A DNA stretch of 64,000 bases from Micavibrio sp. UBA6929. GTDB lineage: Bacteria; Pseudomonadota; Alphaproteobacteria; Micavibrionales; Micavibrionaceae. Location: assembly GCA_002448815.1 (NCBI GenBank), contig DKAJ01000001.1:62001-126000 (forward strand), read 5' to 3'. This document shows, piece after piece, positions 51,254-59,848 of the stretch. Numbering within the stretch: position 1 is the stretch's first letter; the number at the start of each line of letters is the position of its first letter. A program made the translations under genes and the position numbers. The notes under the pieces are model-generated. The model was not told where the DNA came from. It did no database searches and was given only the letters and a program-made list of their open reading frames with translations.

Positions 51254-52192
51254 ATGGATGTTGTTCTTACATTAGCCGGTAATTTGGTGCCGTTATATGC
51301 CCTGATTGTTTTGGGGTATATCGCAGGCAAATTTTTTAATGTCGATCGCCAGACGCTGGGCGCGCTAGGCATTTATATCATTATGCCGATTGTTACATTT
51401 GGCTATGTTGCGCAAATGGAATTCCGGCCGAGCTATATCGCGCTGCCGGTTGTGTTTTATGTGATGATCACATGCGTGTGTTTTATCTGGCTTGCGGCAG
51501 GTAAAAGGGTTTATGGCGATAGTCGTGCGAATTTGATGGCGATTTCGTCGGCCTCAGGCAATACGGGATATTTTGGCTTGCCGCTGGCGCTGATGCTGCT
51601 GCCCGAGGAATGGGTCGGCGTTTACATTTTTGCAAATCTAGGGGCGCTTTTGTTCGAGGCTACAATCCTGTATTACCTTGCCGCGCGCGGGCGGTTCAGC
51701 GTCCGTGAAAGCCTGATTAAGCTTGCACGCTTTCCAACGATATATGCCGTGGCCGCAGGTGTGGCCTATAATCTCTCTGGCGCAGGAATGGCCGATGTGG
51801 TTGTCACATATTGGGAGTATTTCAAGGGATCGTACGTTGTTATCGGCATGATGATTATCGGCGCGGCCTTGGCCAAGGTTAAGCGCATGGTGTGGGCGCC
51901 GCGTTTTATATCGCTGACCTTTGCGGGAAAATTTATCATGCTGCCCCTTATAAGTGTGGGGCTGATCATGTTGGATCAATCGGCGCTGCACCTATTTGAT
52001 GCGCAGGTGCATAAGATTATGTTCATCCTGACGATTGTGCCGATTGGCGCGAATATTGCCGCCTTTGCCGTTGAAATGGATCTGAAACCTGAAAAGGCCG
52101 CCAGCACAATTTTATACAGCACCGTTTTTGCCCTGATCTCGATCCCGTTTTCGTTGTATTTGTATGAGAATTTCATCGCAATAACCCCTTGA
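51254..52192 (+). CDS. AEC family transporter, second copy
   Basis: A 312-residue paralogue of the preceding gene, with the same ten-segment layout: start LVPLYALIVLGYIAGKFFNV and the mid-region NTGYFGLPLALMLL matching NAVYFGLPIVLALF of the first. It lies 3 bp downstream of its twin and 32 bp upstream of the preferred ileS start. The tandem pair interrupts the usual ribF-ileS order. Confidence 0.86.
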   Translation: MDVVLTLAGNLVPLYALIVLGYIAGKFFNVDRQTLGALGIYIIMPIVTFGYVAQMEFRPSYIALPVVFYVMITCVCFIWLAAGKRVYGDSRANLMAISSASGNTGYFGLPLALMLLPEEWVGVYIFANLGALLFEATILYYLAARGRFSVRESLIKLARFPTIYAVAAGVAYNLSGAGMADVVVTYWEYFKGSYVVIGMMIIGAALAKVKRMVWAPRFISLTFAGKFIMLPLISVGLIMLDQSALHLFDAQVHKIMFILTIVPIGANIAAFAVEMDLKPEKAASTILYSTVFALISIPFSLYLYENFIAITP

Positions 52193-52224
52193 TTTTAGCG
52201 CCCCGCGCAGCCATAGTGCTTCGC

Positions 52225-55140
52225 ATGAGCGAGCAAAATAAAGACCAGTACAAAGAAACCGTATTCCTGCCTAAAACCGATTTCCCTATGCGGGGCGGTT
52301 TGCCGCAAAAGGAACCTGAAATCCTGAAAAAATGGCAAGAGATGAACCTGTATGGTCAGCTCATGTCCCGCGCGGACGAACAAGGCAAAAAGCCTTGGAT
52401 TTTGCATGATGGCCCGCCATATGCGAACGGCAATATTCACATGGGTCATGCGCTCAATAAAATTTTAAAAGACGTGATTATCAAATCACGCGCGATGACA
52501 GGCTATAAAACGCCTTACGTTCCTGGCTGGGATTGTCATGGTTTGCCGATTGAATGGAAAATCGAAGAGAAATACCGCAACGCGGGTAAGGATAAGGACG
52601 AGGTCGATATCCTTGATTTTCGTGATGAATGCCGCAAATTCGCAGGCGAATGGGTCGAAACGCAAAGCGCACAGTTTCAGCGCCTCGGCGTGACAGGGGA
52701 CTGGGAAACGCCGTACCTAACCATGCGTGAGCGCGCCGAAGGCAAGATCGTCCGCGAAATCCATAAGTTCGCCTTAAATGGTTTGCTTTACAAAGGCGCA
52801 AAGCCTGTGATGTGGTCTGTCGTTGAAAAAACGGCTCTGGCCGAGGCTGAGGTCGAGTATAAAGAGCATAAATCCGTCACGATTTGGGTGCGCTTCCCAG
52901 TGAAGCAAACAAACGTGCCGTTACTGGAAGGTGCAGACGTTGTGATCTGGACAACAACGCCTTGGACAATTCCATCAAACCGTGCGATTGCCTTTGGTGA
53001 AGGCATCGAATACGGCGTTTATCAATATGAAGGCGGCAAAATCGCCATGGCGACATCACTGGCCGAGGGCGTCAAAGCGCAAGCAGGCATCGAAGAATGG
53101 GAATGCCTTGGCACATTTGATGGTGCGCAGGTTGCTGGCACAGTGTGCAAACATCCACTTGCCACCAGCGATGCGCATTATGATGCGTTTGATGTGCCTG
53201 TATTGCAGGCTGATTTTGTGACCGATGATGCGGGTACAGGTTTCGTTCACTGCGCCGCAGGCCATGGTGAGGATGACTTTAACTTGGTGCGTGCAGAAAA
53301 CGCCCGCCGCGAAGCACATAACGCGCAAAGCACGTCAGACGACCAATTGCCATTGATTGAAATTACCGACAATGTTACCGATGATGGTAAATTCCGCCCG
53401 CATGTTGGCCTGTTCGCAGGGATGGAAGTCTACACCCAAAAAGGGGAGCTTGGCGGCGGTAACTTTGCTGTTCTGAAGGCTTTGACAGAGGTTGGTAAAT
53501 TGCTTGCCAAGGGATCTGTGCGCCACGAATATCCGCATAGCTGGCGTTCAAAGGCACCCTTGATTTTCCGTACAACCCCGCAATGGTTTATTGCAATGGA
53601 CCGCACGGGCACATCTGCGAATGAAACATTGCGCGATGTAGCGCTGGGTGCGATCAAGGAAACAAACTGGTACCCGTCCAAAGGCGAAACGCGTATCACG
53701 TCAATGATCGAAAATCGCCCTGACTGGTGTATCAGCCGTCAACGCGCATGGGGCGTGCCGATTGCATTATTCTTGCACAAAGAAACAGGTGAGGTCCTCG
53801 GTGGGCCAGAAGCCGAAGGTGTCTATAGCCGCATCGGCGATGCATTCGAGGCCGAAGGTGCAGATTGCTGGTGGCACGATGGCGCAACCGCGCGCTTCCT
53901 TGAGGGGACATCATTTAACCCTGAGGACTATGATCAGGTCTTTGATATTGTGGATGTTTGGTTTGAATCAGGCTCAACCCACGCCTTTGTTGTTGGCGAT
54001 GATCAAACATGGCCGCATTACGCAGGTGTCGATCAGATTGACCTGTATCTTGAAGGATCGGATCAGCACCGCGGCTGGTTCCACTCAAGCCTATTGGAAA
54101 GCTGCGGCACGAATGGCCGCGCACCCTATAAGAACGTGCTGACCCACGGTTTTGTTTTGGATGAAAAGGGCTATAAAATGTCCAAATCATTGGGCAACGT
54201 GGTTGATCCGCTTAAGATGATGGAGCAATACGGCGCGGACATTTTACGTCTGTGGGTGATGCTTTCCGATACATCCGAGGATATCCGCATCGGCAAGGAA
54301 ACCATGAAAAATACAGGTGATCTATATCGCCGTATCCGTAATACATTGCGCTTTTTACTGGGCGCGATGGATGGTTTTACCGAAGGCGAAGCCGTTGATC
54401 TGGGCGATGTAAAATCCTTGCCAGCGCTTGAGCAATTAATGCTTCACCGCCTGCACGAAGTGGATGACATGATCCGCGCGCATATTGAGAAATATGAGTT
54501 TTCTCGCATTGCCAAATTGTTGCATGATTATTGTAACGAAGATTTGTCGGCATTTTATTTTGATATCCGTAAAGATGCGCTGTATTGCGATGCGCAGGGC
54601 AGCGACCGCCGCCGCGCGTGCCGCACCGTTTTGGTTGAGATTTTCTCATACCTGACGGCATGGATGGCGCCGATTTTGTCGTTCACCGCCGAAGAAGCAT
54701 GGTCGCACCGCCCGCAAGGTATGCTGGGCGATGAGCAAAGCGTCCACTTGCGCGAGTTTCCATCCGTGCCTGCATCATGGCAAAATGATGCCTTGGCGGC
54801 GCAATGGACGCAAATTAAGGCTGTCCGCAAGGCCGTGACCGAAGCAATTGAGCCACTGCGCGCAAGTAAAGAGCTAGGCTCATCGCTTGAGGCGCATCCG
54901 GTTGTTAGCGTAACTGCTGATCAGTTTGAGGCATTGCAAGGCGTTGATTTGGCCGAGGTCGCAATCACATCGCAGGCAAAAATCGTATCAGGTGATGCGC
55001 TGTCTGTTCAGGTGGAAAAGGCCGAGGGCGGTAAATGTGTGCGCTGCTGGCAGGTGAAGCCTGAGGTGAGCGAAGCCAATGACGTGTGCCATCGCTGCGC
55101 CGAGGCTGTCGCGGCAATGCCACAAGAAAAGGTCGCGTAA
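52225..55140 (+). CDS. ileS: Isoleucyl-tRNA synthetase
   Basis: Charges tRNA-Ile. The class I motifs are HMGH at residues 72-75 (GNIHMGHAL) and KMSKS at 651-655. The CP1 editing domain lies between (TTTPWTIPSN, GTGFVHCAAGHGEDDF). The C terminus has the two zinc Cys pairs (CVRCW and CHRC). ATG 52225 is preferred over the TTG at 52189, which would overlap the upstream gene. The resulting 971 residues are a little above the E. coli enzyme (938). lspA, common after ileS, is missing; a convergent msrA follows instead. Confidence 0.96.
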   Translation: MSEQNKDQYKETVFLPKTDFPMRGGLPQKEPEILKKWQEMNLYGQLMSRADEQGKKPWILHDGPPYANGNIHMGHALNKILKDVIIKSRAMTGYKTPYVPGWDCHGLPIEWKIEEKYRNAGKDKDEVDILDFRDECRKFAGEWVETQSAQFQRLGVTGDWETPYLTMRERAEGKIVREIHKFALNGLLYKGAKPVMWSVVEKTALAEAEVEYKEHKSVTIWVRFPVKQTNVPLLEGADVVIWTTTPWTIPSNRAIAFGEGIEYGVYQYEGGKIAMATSLAEGVKAQAGIEEWECLGTFDGAQVAGTVCKHPLATSDAHYDAFDVPVLQADFVTDDAGTGFVHCAAGHGEDDFNLVRAENARREAHNAQSTSDDQLPLIEITDNVTDDGKFRPHVGLFAGMEVYTQKGELGGGNFAVLKALTEVGKLLAKGSVRHEYPHSWRSKAPLIFRTTPQWFIAMDRTGTSANETLRDVALGAIKETNWYPSKGETRITSMIENRPDWCISRQRAWGVPIALFLHKETGEVLGGPEAEGVYSRIGDAFEAEGADCWWHDGATARFLEGTSFNPEDYDQVFDIVDVWFESGSTHAFVVGDDQTWPHYAGVDQIDLYLEGSDQHRGWFHSSLLESCGTNGRAPYKNVLTHGFVLDEKGYKMSKSLGNVVDPLKMMEQYGADILRLWVMLSDTSEDIRIGKETMKNTGDLYRRIRNTLRFLLGAMDGFTEGEAVDLGDVKSLPALEQLMLHRLHEVDDMIRAHIEKYEFSRIAKLLHDYCNEDLSAFYFDIRKDALYCDAQGSDRRRACRTVLVEIFSYLTAWMAPILSFTAEEAWSHRPQGMLGDEQSVHLREFPSVPASWQNDALAAQWTQIKAVRKAVTEAIEPLRASKELGSSLEAHPVVSVTADQFEALQGVDLAEVAITSQAKIVSGDALSVQVEKAEGGKCVRCWQVKPEVSEANDVCHRCAEAVAAMPQEKVA

Positions 55141-55178
55141 AATCCGCAACCTGATCTTTGCGCTGTTGCGGCGCGCTG

Positions 55179-55808
55179 TTATTTGAGCTTACCTTGCTTT
55201 TTCAAGATGACGCGCAAATGCTTGCGGCCATTTTGCTCTTCATATTTCTCGTAATATTGCTGGTGATAATCCTCGGCAGGCCAAAAGGTGCTGGCAGGTT
55301 CGATCGCTGTGACAATCGGCGCGTTATACTGGCCGCTGGCCTCGGCGTCTTTGATGGCCTGCATGGCGGCCTCTTTCTGCGCGGCGTTGTGATAGAAAAT
55401 GGCGGATCGATATTGCGTGCCCACATCAACGCCTTGGCGGTTTAATTGTGTCGGGTTGTGCGCCTTGGTTAAAAAGAAGCGCAGCAGATCGGCGTATGGA
55501 ATTTTCTCAGGGTCGTATGTGACCTCGACAATTTCGGCATGTCCTGTGGTGCCGGTGCTGATTTGCTGATAGGTGGGGGATTTGGTTTTTCCGCCCATGT
55601 AACCAACGCGGGTGTATAAAACGCCGTCTAGGGCGCGATATTCGCTTTCGGTGCACCAAAAACATCCACCTGCCAGTGTTGCGATAGGGTATCCTTTGGG
55701 CTGCTGTGTCATAAGGTCTTCTCCATTATCCATTGCGCGTGCGCTTGACATCAATATAGTGCCGCCTGCGAAAAAGGCGATTGCGGCCAGTGTGAGTAAA
55801 ATTTTCAT
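55179..55808 (-). CDS. msrA: Exported peptide-methionine (S)-S-oxide reductase
   Basis: MsrA reduces oxidised methionine. The 209 residues have a signal peptide (LLTLAAIAFFAGGTIL, cut after ARA), so this form acts in the periplasm. The catalytic GGCFWCTESEY motif and the substrate-binding YMGGKTKSPTYQQISTGTTGHAE are standard. The usual recycling Cys near the C terminus is not seen, so an external reductant is likely. It is convergent with ileS. Confidence 0.95.
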   Translation of the reverse strand: MKILLTLAAIAFFAGGTILMSSARAMDNGEDLMTQQPKGYPIATLAGGCFWCTESEYRALDGVLYTRVGYMGGKTKSPTYQQISTGTTGHAEIVEVTYDPEKIPYADLLRFFLTKAHNPTQLNRQGVDVGTQYRSAIFYHNAAQKEAAMQAIKDAEASGQYNAPIVTAIEPASTFWPAEDYHQQYYEKYEEQNGRKHLRVILKKQGKLK

Positions 55809-55862
55809 GACTGTATCCTTTCATACCTGTATTCGCGCGTATCCTGTGATAAGTTACATGAT

Positions 55863-56384
55863 ATGAAACATCGCTCATCACCGAATTATAATGACCGCAA
55901 AAACGGCGCACTGCCATCAATGATTATTGTGCATTACACAGGTATGCCAACGGCGCAAGGCGCGCTTGATCGTTTATGTGACCCTGATGCGCAGGTAAGC
56001 GCCCATTATCTGATTGAAAAAGATGGAACGCTTTGGCAATTGGTGGATGAAGAAAAGCGCGCATGGCATGCAGGCGTATCTTATTGGGAAGGGCAGCGCG
56101 ATATCAATAGCCTTTCAATCGGGATAGAGCTTGAAAATGGCGGGCATGAAATCGGGTATGAGCCTTTTCCTGATGCGCAGGTGCAGGCGCTTATGGATCT
56201 ATGCCGCGATATTCAGGCGCGTCATGATATCGCCCCTGATAACGTTATCGGGCACGAGCATATTGCCCCAGATCGTAAAATGGATCCTGGCCCGACATTC
56301 CCGTGGCAGACTTTGGCAGATGCGGGCATTGCCACATGGCCGATCAAGGATCTGGCGCGCAAGCAAGATCAATCAGACACATAA
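55863..56384 (+). CDS. N-acetylmuramoyl-L-alanine amidase, AmpD type
   Basis: A 173-residue amidase_2 domain enzyme without a visible signal peptide, so probably cytosolic and acting on anhydro-muropeptides like AmpD. The zinc ligands are expected at His in IIVHYTGM and at His/Asp in the C-terminal IGHEHIAPDRKMDPGP; the catalytic Glu lies in IGIELENGGH. It starts 54 bp from the divergent msrA. It may recycle murein fragments or process anhydro-muropeptides. It is tail to tail with the rnpB gene. Confidence 0.9.
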   Translation: MKHRSSPNYNDRKNGALPSMIIVHYTGMPTAQGALDRLCDPDAQVSAHYLIEKDGTLWQLVDEEKRAWHAGVSYWEGQRDINSLSIGIELENGGHEIGYEPFPDAQVQALMDLCRDIQARHDIAPDNVIGHEHIAPDRKMDPGPTFPWQTLADAGIATWPIKDLARKQDQSDT

Positions 56385-56397
56385 AAAAGAGAAAAGG

Positions 56398-56741
56398 TCA
56401 GAGGGTCTATAAGCCGGGTTCTGTCGAGGATGACTATTCATCTAGGGGACGTGTTGCCAAGTCCCTCGTGCGACCGACCCGAACCGCAGCGTGGAAATAC
56501 GCTATCATGCGGTTCCTATTTGGTCTTGCTTCTGGTGGGGTTTACCATGCCATGAACTGTTGCCAGTCACGCGGTGCGCTCTTACCGCACCTTTTCACCC
56601 TTACCTGCTAGGCAGGCGGTCTACTCTCTGCTGCACTTTCCGTAGGCTCGCGCCTCCCGGGCGTTACCCGGCACCATATTTCCATGAAGCCCGGACTTTC
56701 CTCTGGCGCGCAAGGCGCAAGCAGTCATCCGACCCTCTGAC
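56398..56741 (-). ncRNA. rnpB: RNase P RNA, bacterial type A
   Basis: The minus strand from 56741 to 56398 folds as RNase P RNA. P1 pairs 56731-56740 with 56398-56407 (ten bases each). The universal core AGAGGAAAGTCCGGGC is present near the 5' end, with the conserved CGGCTTATAG element near the 3' end. A T-rich run follows past 56398 and acts as terminator. Length (about 344) is typical. The 3' end is 13 bp from the end of the amidase gene. Confidence 0.93.
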
Positions 56742-56747
56742 GGGCGC

Positions 56748-56776
56748 ACTATGCGCTATTGCACTTGAAAAAGCAA
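56748..56776 (-). promoter_or_regulatory. Predicted rnpB promoter
   Basis: On the minus strand TTGCTT (56771-56776) and CATAGT (56748-56753) are 17 bp apart, ending 6 bp before the predicted RNA start. The match is partial. Confidence 0.5.
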
Positions 56777-56788
56777 TCATTATGGGGC

Positions 56789-56817
56789 TTGGACTGGCGA
56801 ATCGGGCGTGCTAGAAT
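56789..56817 (+). promoter_or_regulatory. Predicted promoter of the dcw cluster (rsmH onward)
   Basis: TTGGAC at 56789-56794 and TAGAAT at 56812-56817 with a 17-bp spacer, 39 bp before the rsmH start codon. This is one of the best promoter matches in the window; mraZ, which usually sits here, is absent. Confidence 0.65.
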
Positions 56818-56856
56818 CGGCAGTATAAATTGATTTGCACGTGTTAAAGGCCCTTT

Positions 56857-57777
56857 ATGTCCCACATTCCTGTTATGCTTAACGAAGTTCTTACAGCGCT
56901 TCAGCCCGAAGACGGTAAGATCTATGTGGATGGCACATTTGGCGCGGGCGGTTATACGCGCGCCTTTCTTGAGCGCGCACAATGTAAAGTTATCGCGATT
57001 GACCGTGACCTTGATGCGCAAAAACGCGCCGCAGAATTCACCGATGAATTTGGTGATCGCTTTGAATTTATTCGTGGCTGCTTTGGCGATGTTGCAGATT
57101 TACTTGCAGGGCGCAGCGTAGACGGCTTTGTTTTGGATTTGGGCGTTTCATCCTTTCAAATTGACGAGGCCGAGCGCGGATTTTCTTTCCGCTTTGATGG
57201 GCCGCTTGATATGCGCATGGATAAAGGCGCGGGACAGACGGCTGCCGACCTTGTAAATACAATGGGTGAAGAAGATTTAGCCAATATCATTTATAAGTAT
57301 GGAGAAGAACGTAAATCGCGCTGGGTTGCGAAACGTATCGTTTCAAGGCGAAAGGGTGCGCCCTTTACCACAACCCAAGACCTTGCAGATGTTGTGCGCT
57401 CATGCGTGCCAAAATCCAAAGATGGCATCGATCCAGCAACGCGGACATTTCAGGCGTTGCGCATCGCAGTGAATGATGAGCTTGGCGAGGTCGAGCGCGC
57501 ACTGGACGCAGCGCCAAAAATTTTGAACGATCAGGGGCGTTTGGTCGTGGTGTCATTTCATTCGCTAGAAGATCGCATTATCAAGAAAACAATGCGCGAA
57601 CAGGCAGGGCGCGGAGGCGGTCAATCCCGCTATATGCCTGATGCGACTCGGGAACAAAAACCTGCACTCTATAATTTACCTCAGACCAAGCCTGTGTTAC
57701 CTTCTAAAGAGGAGACCAGTGTCAATCCAAGGGCACGCTCCGCAAAGTTACGTTTGGCTATTCGCTCGGTTATTTAA
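56857..57777 (+). CDS. rsmH: 16S rRNA m4C1402 methyltransferase RsmH (MraW)
   Basis: Methylates N4 of C1402 in 16S rRNA, the partner of RsmI (also in this window) at the same base. The 306 residues have the SAM site (HIPVMLNEVLTAL; DGTFGAGGYTRAFLE) and the family motif GFVLDLGVSSFQIDEAERGFSF. It opens the dcw cluster with an AAAGG ribosome-binding site. ftsL follows after 20 bp. Confidence 0.96.
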   Translation: MSHIPVMLNEVLTALQPEDGKIYVDGTFGAGGYTRAFLERAQCKVIAIDRDLDAQKRAAEFTDEFGDRFEFIRGCFGDVADLLAGRSVDGFVLDLGVSSFQIDEAERGFSFRFDGPLDMRMDKGAGQTAADLVNTMGEEDLANIIYKYGEERKSRWVAKRIVSRRKGAPFTTTQDLADVVRSCVPKSKDGIDPATRTFQALRIAVNDELGEVERALDAAPKILNDQGRLVVVSFHSLEDRIIKKTMREQAGRGGGQSRYMPDATREQKPALYNLPQTKPVLPSKEETSVNPRARSAKLRLAIRSVI

Positions 57778-57797
57778 AAAGTTACGAAAGTTAAAAG

Positions 57798-58142
57798 ATG
57801 AAAATGCACCTGAAAACCGCATTGGTTTTGTGTTTTGCCATCCTGTCGGGGGCAATGCTGGTGTACACATCACAGCGCGTTCATGACGCGCAGCGCACCT
57901 TGCGTATGGCGCGCGCCGCCGTGCAAAAAGAGACACAAACAACGCGCATGTTACAGGCCGAATGGGCTTTCTTAAGCGCTCCGGATCGTCTTGAAAAGAT
58001 CGCTGGCGAAAAGTTAGACCTCGAAGGCGGCGCGCCCCGCATCATCCCTAGCTTTGAGGTACTTCGCCCGACGACAGCGCCACAAATGCATGACGCATCT
58101 TTTTCGGGTGACGCTGGCGAGCATATCGGGGGGCATGAATGA
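57798..58142 (+). CDS. ftsL: FtsL-like division protein
   Basis: A 114-residue single-pass membrane protein: cytoplasmic Lys-rich start, membrane segment (about 7-24, ALVLCFAILSGAMLVYTS). The rest is a periplasmic coiled coil (VHDAQRTLRMARAAVQKE) and a proline-containing tail. FtsL sequences are poorly conserved, and the call rests mainly on the position between rsmH and ftsI. The stop overlaps the ftsI start (ATGA), which couples the two. Confidence 0.85.
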   Translation: MKMHLKTALVLCFAILSGAMLVYTSQRVHDAQRTLRMARAAVQKETQTTRMLQAEWAFLSAPDRLEKIAGEKLDLEGGAPRIIPSFEVLRPTTAPQMHDASFSGDAGEHIGGHE

Positions 58143-59845
58143 TTTTTTATCGTATGATGCGCCGTAATGCCGCAAAACTGACCGGAGATCGCAGTGCGAT
58201 GCTTGATTTGGCGCACGGGCGTCTGGTGGCGTTAAGCAGTTTTTTCGCAATTATTTATATGGTTTTGGCGGTGCGTGCCTTTGATGTTTCGGTTGTGCAG
58301 GCCAAGTTTTGGAATATGGAGGACGCCGGGGCGATTGTTGTCGCCGAAGCGCCAGAAGGTAAACGCCGCGGCAGCATTTATGACCGTAACGGCAATATGC
58401 TGGCGACGTCGCTGGATATGGCGTCGCTTTATGCTGACCCGTATTTGATTGCTGATCCTGAAAAAACCGCGCGCGGCCTGAGCGATATTTTTCCTTCGCT
58501 TAACTTTGGGAAGACGCTGCGCTCGCTGCAAAGTGCGCGCCGTTTTGTATGGATCGAGCGCAATATCTCGCCGCGCCAACAAGAGGCCGTGATGCAGTTG
58601 GGCGAGCCTGGCCTTGCCTTTCGCTATGAAGAAAAACGCGTATACCCAGCCAAAAATGAAATGGCGCATTTGGTTGGTATGACTAATGTTGATGGGCGTG
58701 GTCTTGCCGGGGTGGAGCGCAGTTTTGACCGTATGCTGGCCAAGGGGCAGGATGTCACGCTGAGTTTGGATATGCGTTTGCAACATGCCTTGCACCGCGA
58801 GGTCGGCAAGGCAATTGACGATTTTAACGCAATGGGCGGCGCTGGCGTGATTATGGATGCGCACACTGGCGAAGTTTTGGCGGGCGTGTCTTTGCCGGAC
58901 TTTAACCCGCACGAGCCTGGCTTGTCCGAGGCCGCCGCGCATTTTAACCGCTTAACGCTCGGCGTTTATGAGCTTGGCTCTGTCTTTAAGATTTTCTCGA
59001 CTGCGGCGTTTTTAGAAACTCATGATGTGCCGATGAGCACAACCTTTGATGCGCGCGAGCCTATTAAGGTTGGCCGTTTTACGATTTCAGATTATCACGC
59101 GGAAGAGCGTATCTTAACCGTGCCCGAGGTCTTTATGGTGTCGTCGAATATTGGTTCTGCCATGATGGGGCAGGCCGTCGGGGGGCAGCGTCTGCGCCAA
59201 TTTTACGAGGATTTAGGTTTGCTCTCTGCCATGAATGTCGAGGTTGCTGAGGTTGCAAGTCCGCTTGTGCCTGATCGCTGGGGCGAGGTTGCGACAATGA
59301 CGGCGTCTTACGGGCATGGCATTGCCACGACGCCTTTGAATGTAGCGGCGGCTGTGGCGACGGTGGTGAACGGAGGATACTTGATCGAGCCAACCTTCGT
59401 GCATGCAGGTGAGGGTGGTAAAGCGCGTAATAACCGTAATAAAATCAGCGTCATTTCCGAGGAAACATCATACAAAATGCGCGAGCTTATGCGCCTGGTC
59501 GTGACCGATGGTACGGGTAAAAATGCAGATGTGCCGGGCTACCGTTTGGGCGGTAAGACGGGCACAGCAGAAAAATCAGGTGCAGGCGGCTATCAACGCA
59601 AGAAGCTTATTTCATCATTTGTCGGGGCGTTTCCGATTAACGACCCGCGTTATGTTGTGATGGTTGCCGTGGATGAGCCAAAGGGCAATAAGAAAAGCTA
59701 TGGTTACGCAACGGCGGGCTGGGTTGCAGCGCCTGCAGTGCAGCGTCTTGTAAAGACGATGGCTAATATTTTAGGGATGGCGCCAGATTATGATGCCCCA
59801 TCTTACGAGCATCCATTGCGCCAGTATGTGGCGCTGGAAGGGTAG
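58139..59845 (+). CDS. ftsI: Division transpeptidase FtsI (PBP3)
   Basis: The septal DD-transpeptidase. One membrane segment (about 28-48) is followed by the pedestal and the transpeptidase domain: active Ser281 in GSVFKIF (S-x-x-K), Ser335-Ser336-Asn337 (SxN) and Lys473-Thr-Gly-Thr (KTGT). At 568 residues it is similar to other FtsI. It overlaps ftsL by 4 bp and ends 3 bp before murE. Confidence 0.95.
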   Translation: MIFYRMMRRNAAKLTGDRSAMLDLAHGRLVALSSFFAIIYMVLAVRAFDVSVVQAKFWNMEDAGAIVVAEAPEGKRRGSIYDRNGNMLATSLDMASLYADPYLIADPEKTARGLSDIFPSLNFGKTLRSLQSARRFVWIERNISPRQQEAVMQLGEPGLAFRYEEKRVYPAKNEMAHLVGMTNVDGRGLAGVERSFDRMLAKGQDVTLSLDMRLQHALHREVGKAIDDFNAMGGAGVIMDAHTGEVLAGVSLPDFNPHEPGLSEAAAHFNRLTLGVYELGSVFKIFSTAAFLETHDVPMSTTFDAREPIKVGRFTISDYHAEERILTVPEVFMVSSNIGSAMMGQAVGGQRLRQFYEDLGLLSAMNVEVAEVASPLVPDRWGEVATMTASYGHGIATTPLNVAAAVATVVNGGYLIEPTFVHAGEGGKARNNRNKISVISEETSYKMRELMRLVVTDGTGKNADVPGYRLGGKTGTAEKSGAGGYQRKKLISSFVGAFPINDPRYVVMVAVDEPKGNKKSYGYATAGWVAAPAVQRLVKTMANILGMAPDYDAPSYEHPLRQYVALEG

Positions 59846-59848
59846 ATC

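Noticed and set aside
58232..58942. 236-codon antisense frame inside ftsI
   Set aside because: A shadow of the transpeptidase gene, with no promoter or ribosome-binding site.
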